Origin: an uncultured Catenibacterium sp.
Lineage (GTDB): Bacteria > Bacillota_I > Bacilli_A > Erysipelotrichales > Coprobacillaceae
Direction of reading: 5' to 3'
NCBI RefSeq assembly: GCF_900540665.1
Contig: NZ_UQGV01000049.1
Coordinates: 1 to 17,499, forward strand
DNA length: 17,499 bases
Under the pieces are notes generated by a model. That model searched no databases and was not told where the DNA came from. It was given only the letters and a program-made list of their open reading frames with translations. Shown here in pieces: positions 14,722-17,499 of this stretch (the stretch's first letter is position 1; every line of letters begins with the position of its first letter). The position numbers and the translations under genes are program-made.

Positions 14722-15700
14722 TCAACTCATCCTTAAACAAATACTGATCACAGTGCTTTTCTTTAATAAGCATTAAAGCATTGTCTTTAAATGATGGATA
14801 ACTAACTGTATGATTCACAAAATATTGTTTAATCTGTGTCTTATTCATTGTTTCAGGAAGTATGATGACTTTTTTATTCCTTCTATCATATTTAATGCGC
14901 TGTGTAACTACACCAATCAATACGTCCTCTAAATCCGTTTCATTAATGCCCAAATTCAACATTCTCTTTATTACCAACAATGAGTTACTGGCATGAATAG
15001 TAGATAATACCAGATGTCCTGTCAAAGCACATGTAATCGCAAGTTTTGCGGTCTTTTCATCTCTAATTTCACCAATCATGATCACATCTGGATCATGTCT
15101 TAAAATCTGTTTCAATGAATTATAATAATCAATACCTAAGCTTTCATTCATTTCTATCTGCAGACAGTGTTCCTTCACTATTTCTATTGGATCCTCTAAC
15201 GTAACAACATTTCTTCCTCCCATTTCAATAATCTTATCAAGTATGGCATATAAAGTCGTTGATTTACCTGAACCTGTAGCACCTGCCACTAAAAAGAGTC
15301 CTGACTTTTGATAACAAATTTCATTAAGAAAGAAAGTAAAGTCATCAATCTCTGATATCTCATTAATGGTGATGTTTTCATGATTATTTAGTATCCTTAT
15401 GACTATACTTTCAAAATCCATTCCAGGTAAATAAGAAACACGAAGGAAATAAATATGTTCATTGATGTAGTAGTGAAAAGCACCCGTTTGAGGGACCATC
15501 TTATAATTCACATTAATGAAAGACTTATATTTCAGATAATTCATGATTTTAGCACCTATTGTACTTTCATAATCTTGATAATGCTGCAACTCTCCAAACA
15601 CTCTAAATTGAATACTCAAATGGTCCGTCAATTTGAAATGGATATCTGTAGAATCAGCTTTTAGTGCTTTGAAAAAAATTGTTTCAAATAGTTCATCCAT
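14711..15700 (-). CDS. comGA: ComGA competence pilus assembly ATPase
   Basis: ComGA is a GspE/PilB-type secretion ATPase that powers assembly of the competence pilus at the cytoplasmic membrane face. The 329-residue protein shows Walker A (GATGSGKST, 140-148), the Asp box and Walker B region (RHDPDVIMIGEIRD) and the His box (TGHLVLSTIHASN). The N-terminal domain is short, as in other Firmicutes ComGA. The frame opens at a TTG at 15727, but the ATG at 15700 is chosen because GGAGG stands 7 bases before it. It is the first gene of the seven-gene comG operon. The only TATAAT in front of it (15722-15717) is so close that a transcript from it would start within the Shine-Dalgarno sequence, so the true promoter is unclear. 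Confidence 0.95.
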   Translation of the reverse strand: MDELFETIFFKALKADSTDIHFKLTDHLSIQFRVFGELQHYQDYESTIGAKIMNYLKYKSFINVNYKMVPQTGAFHYYINEHIYFLRVSYLPGMDFESIVIRILNNHENITINEISEIDDFTFFLNEICYQKSGLFLVAGATGSGKSTTLYAILDKIIEMGGRNVVTLEDPIEIVKEHCLQIEMNESLGIDYYNSLKQILRHDPDVIMIGEIRDEKTAKLAITCALTGHLVLSTIHASNSLLVIKRMLNLGINETDLEDVLIGVVTQRIKYDRRNKKVIILPETMNKTQIKQYFVNHTVSYPSFKDNALMLIKEKHCDQYLFKDELNGQ

Positions 15701-15755
15701 AAAATAACCTCCTACTATTATATACAAGATACAAAACTATTTTTCTCATAGAACT

Positions 15756-15789
15756 AAAAAAAAGATTCAGTGAAATTTACTGAATCTTT
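15756..15789 (-). terminator. Rho-independent terminator of the lipoprotein cyclophilin
   Basis: An 11-bp stem, AAAGATTCAGT/ACTGAATCTTT (arms at 15779-15789 and 15761-15771), has a 7-base loop and is followed by a T-run on the minus strand. The CDS stop codon TAA (15779-15777) lies at the stem-loop junction. Confidence 0.9.
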
Positions 15790-16643
15790 GTACATGTAAT
15801 ACTTTCAATAACCGGCTGATACTTTTTTTGTACTGTTCCATTGCTGTCTTCTGTTTTTACATCATTACAGATCTTATCAACAATATCCATTCCTGAATAA
15901 GCACATCCAAATGCTGCATACTCACCATCTAATGAAGGTGCATCTTCATGCATAATGAAGAACTGACTGCTTGCACTATCATTAGACTGACTTCTTGCCA
16001 TTGAAATAACGCCTCTTGTATGCTTCAAAGGATTATCTATACCATTACTAGAGAATTCACCTTTAATAGTATCTTTAGAGCCTCCAGTTCCATCTCCATT
16101 AGGATCTCCGCCCTGTATCATAAATCCTTTAATAATACGATGGAATGTTAAGCCATTATAGAAGCCATCATTTGCAAGTCCGACAAAATTACTTACTGTA
16201 ATAGGTGCTGTATTCGCATCAAGCTTTAATTTAAGTGAACCATAATTTTTAATCTTGATTTCACAATCATAATAACCTGTTAATAAATCTTTTAATCCAG
16301 ATACCTTGATCTTCTTAATAGGATTCTTGATGGTAAGTCCTAAATCTTCTGCTTGTGATTTAGAATATTTAGCACTAATAGTAATTTCATCACCATTAGA
16401 AAGTGCACCATTCTCACCATTTTCTAATGTATATTCTACATTACTTACAAAATCTCTAATATCAGAATTGGATTTATCATACTTTGTATTATTATCGACA
16501 TAAACCTCTCCCTTACCATTATAGCCTTTAATTGTTACTTTGATATTACTTGTCAAGTCGATTGTTCCTCCCGGTTTAGAAGAACATCCTATAAGTGTAG
16601 AACCTATAGCCAAAGCAAGTATTAAACGTATTATCTTTTTCAT
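15777..16643 (-). CDS. Lipoprotein peptidyl-prolyl cis-trans isomerase (cyclophilin type)
   Basis: This protein probably helps fold secreted proteins at the outer face of the membrane. It is 288 residues long. A lipoprotein signal peptide, MKKIIRLILALAIGSTLIGC, has a lipobox ending at C20. A beta-rich region (about 28-118; VTIKGYNGKGEVYVD to LSNGDEITISAKY) precedes a cyclophilin domain (about 121-288) with LTFHRIIKGFMIQGGDP, GTGG, ISMARSQSNDSASSQFFI and AAFGCAYSGMDIVD, so the catalytic Arg, Phe and Gln residues are present. The frame opens five codons earlier, but the ATG at 16643 has GGAGG at 8 bases, which overlaps that earlier start. It is a single-gene unit with promoter and terminator, next to comG. 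Function in pilin or competence-protein folding is a guess from location. Confidence 0.92.
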   Translation of the reverse strand: MKKIIRLILALAIGSTLIGCSSKPGGTIDLTSNIKVTIKGYNGKGEVYVDNNTKYDKSNSDIRDFVSNVEYTLENGENGALSNGDEITISAKYSKSQAEDLGLTIKNPIKKIKVSGLKDLLTGYYDCEIKIKNYGSLKLKLDANTAPITVSNFVGLANDGFYNGLTFHRIIKGFMIQGGDPNGDGTGGSKDTIKGEFSSNGIDNPLKHTRGVISMARSQSNDSASSQFFIMHEDAPSLDGEYAAFGCAYSGMDIVDKICNDVKTEDSNGTVQKKYQPVIESITCTKIQ

Positions 16644-16663
16644 TTCATAAACCTCCATTTCTC

Positions 16664-16691
16664 ATTATAATTGAAAGCGCATTATTTTCAT
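16664..16691 (-). promoter_or_regulatory. Promoter of the lipoprotein cyclophilin
   Basis: A perfect TATAAT (16669-16664) has ATGAAA (16691-16686, 4 of 6 matches) 16 bases upstream on the minus strand. It lies between the preceding terminator and the gene. Confidence 0.5.
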
Positions 16692-16734
16692 ATATAAAAA
16701 ATTAAAAAAGTCCTCTATTCAGGGGTTAGAGGAC
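16692..16734 (-). terminator. Rho-independent terminator ahead of the cyclophilin gene
   Basis: A 7-bp stem, GTCCTCT/AGAGGAC (arms at 16728-16734 and 16710-16716), has an 11-base loop and is followed on the minus strand by TTTTTT, AA and another T-run. It can end transcripts from the hydrolase gene and from the small promoter at 16818-16846. Confidence 0.88.
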
Positions 16735-16811
16735 GAATTGAAATGGACAATGAGAACGTATAACTCTTATACACAAGGGAAAAACCAAATATAAGTGTTA
16801 AAATCAACTTC
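16704..16811 (-). ncRNA. Candidate small RNA between hydrolase and cyclophilin genes
   Basis: A promoter at 16818-16846 and the terminator at 16710-16734 define a possible transcript of about 110 nt. Inside it is a small hairpin, GTATAA-gag-TTATAC (16758-16772). I see no match to a known RNA family. A 34-codon ORF occupies the same stretch (separate entry) but lacks a Shine-Dalgarno sequence. The call rests only on the promoter, hairpin and terminator arrangement. Confidence 0.3.
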
Positions 16812-16819
16812 TTTGCCAT
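16715..16819 (-). other. Possible very small ORF (34 codons), doubtful
   Basis: An ATG at 16819-16817 opens a frame encoding MAKKLILTLIFGFSLVYKSY and a further 14 residues, ending in TAG inside the terminator stem. The start is short, basic and then hydrophobic, like a small membrane peptide. However, the ATG overlaps the -10 box (TATAATG) and no ribosome binding site precedes it, so it could only be read from a longer hydrolase transcript. It may be chance in AT-rich sequence. Confidence 0.15.
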
Positions 16820-16846
16820 TATATACCGAAAATTATAAATTTTGAA
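16818..16846 (-). promoter_or_regulatory. Promoter with overlapping dyad in front of the small-RNA region
   Basis: On the minus strand TTCAAA (16846-16841) is followed after 17 bases by a perfect TATAAT (16823-16818). An inverted repeat, CGAAAATT-N11-AATTTTCG (arms at 16827-16834 and 16846-16853), spans the spacer and the edge of the -35, which is where a repressor could bind. Confidence 0.5.
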
Positions 16847-16875
16847 ATTTTCGCATAAAACAGCATTATTTATAC

Positions 16876-17487
16876 TCAAAAAGATAAATATGGGTTATTT
16901 TCCTTTTCTAAAGAGATTTTGGATTGTGGACCATGTCCTGGATATACATCGGCATCAAATGTAAATTGTTTTATTTTACTTAAAGACTGCATCATAGCAG
17001 ATTGACTTCCTGTAGGAAAATCAATTCTTCCACAGCCGCCTTTAAATAATGTATCACCAGTAAATAACGCATTCTCCTGTTCATAATAATAAAGACAGCT
17101 TCCTTTTGCATGACCTGGTGTCTCATAAACTTTGAAATTCATACCGCCAAGCATAATTGTACCATCAATAATTTGTACATCTTCTACAATATACTTTTCT
17201 CCACCAATCATAATTGAGAGATTTTCATCCCAGTTAAGCATCATATCTTTAGTATCTTTTGTGGCATATACATCTGCATGATAGTATGCTTTTAATTCAT
17301 TCACAGCACCAATATGATCAAAATGACCATGTGTCAAAAGAATCCCTTTTACTTCTAAATGATCCTTCTTTATTTGCAGTATAATATGATCTGCTTCATC
17401 TCCTGGATCAATAATAACACAGTTATGACCACAACTCACTATATAACAATTCTCCTGTAAAGGACCTACCACTAATCTTTTAATCAT
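16876..17487 (-). CDS. Metallo-beta-lactamase-fold hydrolase (glyoxalase II-like, YqgX type)
   Basis: The 203-residue cytoplasmic protein has the full set of metal ligands for a two-metal site: H53-G-H55-F-D57-H58 (THGHFDH), H126 (TPGHAKGS), D145 (FTGDTLF) and H185 (YPGHG). The short length and the sequences PLQENCYIV near the start and GGCGRIDFPTG match the YqgX group, related to hydroxyacylglutathione hydrolases. The true substrate is unknown, since many Firmicutes use no glutathione. In Bacillus yqgX is also close to comGA, so the context is conserved. The ATG is complete, 12 bases from the window edge, with AGGA at suitable spacing; anything upstream lies outside the window. Confidence 0.93.
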   Translation of the reverse strand: MIKRLVVGPLQENCYIVSCGHNCVIIDPGDEADHIILQIKKDHLEVKGILLTHGHFDHIGAVNELKAYYHADVYATKDTKDMMLNWDENLSIMIGGEKYIVEDVQIIDGTIMLGGMNFKVYETPGHAKGSCLYYYEQENALFTGDTLFKGGCGRIDFPTGSQSAMMQSLSKIKQFTFDADVYPGHGPQSKISLEKENNPYLSF

Positions 17488-17499
17488 GTAAAAAATCCT

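Noticed and set aside
15717..15722. TATAAT just upstream of comGA as its promoter
   Set aside because: A transcript would start about at 15710, inside the Shine-Dalgarno sequence at 15708-15712, and the -35 match is poor.
15727..15739. ComK-type AT-box (AAAA-N-TTTT) upstream of comGA
   Set aside because: Only one half-site pair with a 4-base spacer is present; ComK needs paired boxes with 5-base spacers, and such motifs are common by chance in AT-rich DNA.
1..17499. CRISPR arrays, tRNA or rRNA genes, toxin-antitoxin or phage defence systems
   Set aside because: No regularly spaced repeats, cloverleaf-type sequences or defence-type proteins were seen; apart from the intron end the segment is housekeeping and competence genes.

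Overview
The window is a low-GC chromosomal segment of a Firmicutes-type bacterium. Every gene I can support is on the minus strand, so transcription runs from high to low coordinates. The stop codons fit the standard bacterial code. Gene content and order match the comG to recN block of Bacillus in trimmed form: comG, efp, yqhY, nusB, xseA, xseB, ispA, dxs, tlyA, recN. The neighbours accB/accC, folD, ahrC and the spoIIIA/spoIVB sporulation genes are absent. An Erysipelotrichia-like, possibly non-sporulating gut lineage is my best guess, but this is inference and no 16S gene is present.

Layout in order of transcription. (1) 17487-16876: a metallo-beta-lactamase-fold hydrolase of the YqgX type. 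(2) 16875-16644: an intergenic stretch with its own promoter, a dyad over that promoter, a small hairpin and a strong terminator, which together suggest a short RNA of about 110 nt or a very small ORF. (3) 16643-15777: a lipoprotein cyclophilin. (4) 15700-12072: a complete, tightly overlapping seven-gene comG competence-pilus operon (ATPase, platform protein, major and minor pseudopilins). The comGF gene only makes sense if it starts at a non-standard ATC codon. (5) 12000-11443: elongation factor P behind a near-ideal promoter, with arginine instead of lysine at the tip of its functional loop. (6) 11347-11003: an Asp23/YqhY protein. (7) 10891-3781: nusB, xseA, xseB, ispA, dxs, tlyA and recN, joined by overlaps or gaps of a few bases. 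They link antitermination, DNA repair, isoprenoid precursor synthesis and rRNA methylation. (8) 3742-2552: DNA polymerase IV, directly behind the recN terminator. (9) 2517-172: xerD, deoB and a small membrane protein, with a promoter inside the end of dinB and a terminator after the last gene.

Positions 106 to 1 look like the 5' end of a group II intron on the minus strand. It starts with GTGTG five bases after a second terminator-like hairpin and is cut off by the window edge.

No stretch longer than 300 bases lacks a gene. The largest gap is 16644-16875, described above. Several start codons were moved to fit Shine-Dalgarno spacing, and the reason is given in each entry. Terminator hairpins repeatedly overlap stop codons in this segment.
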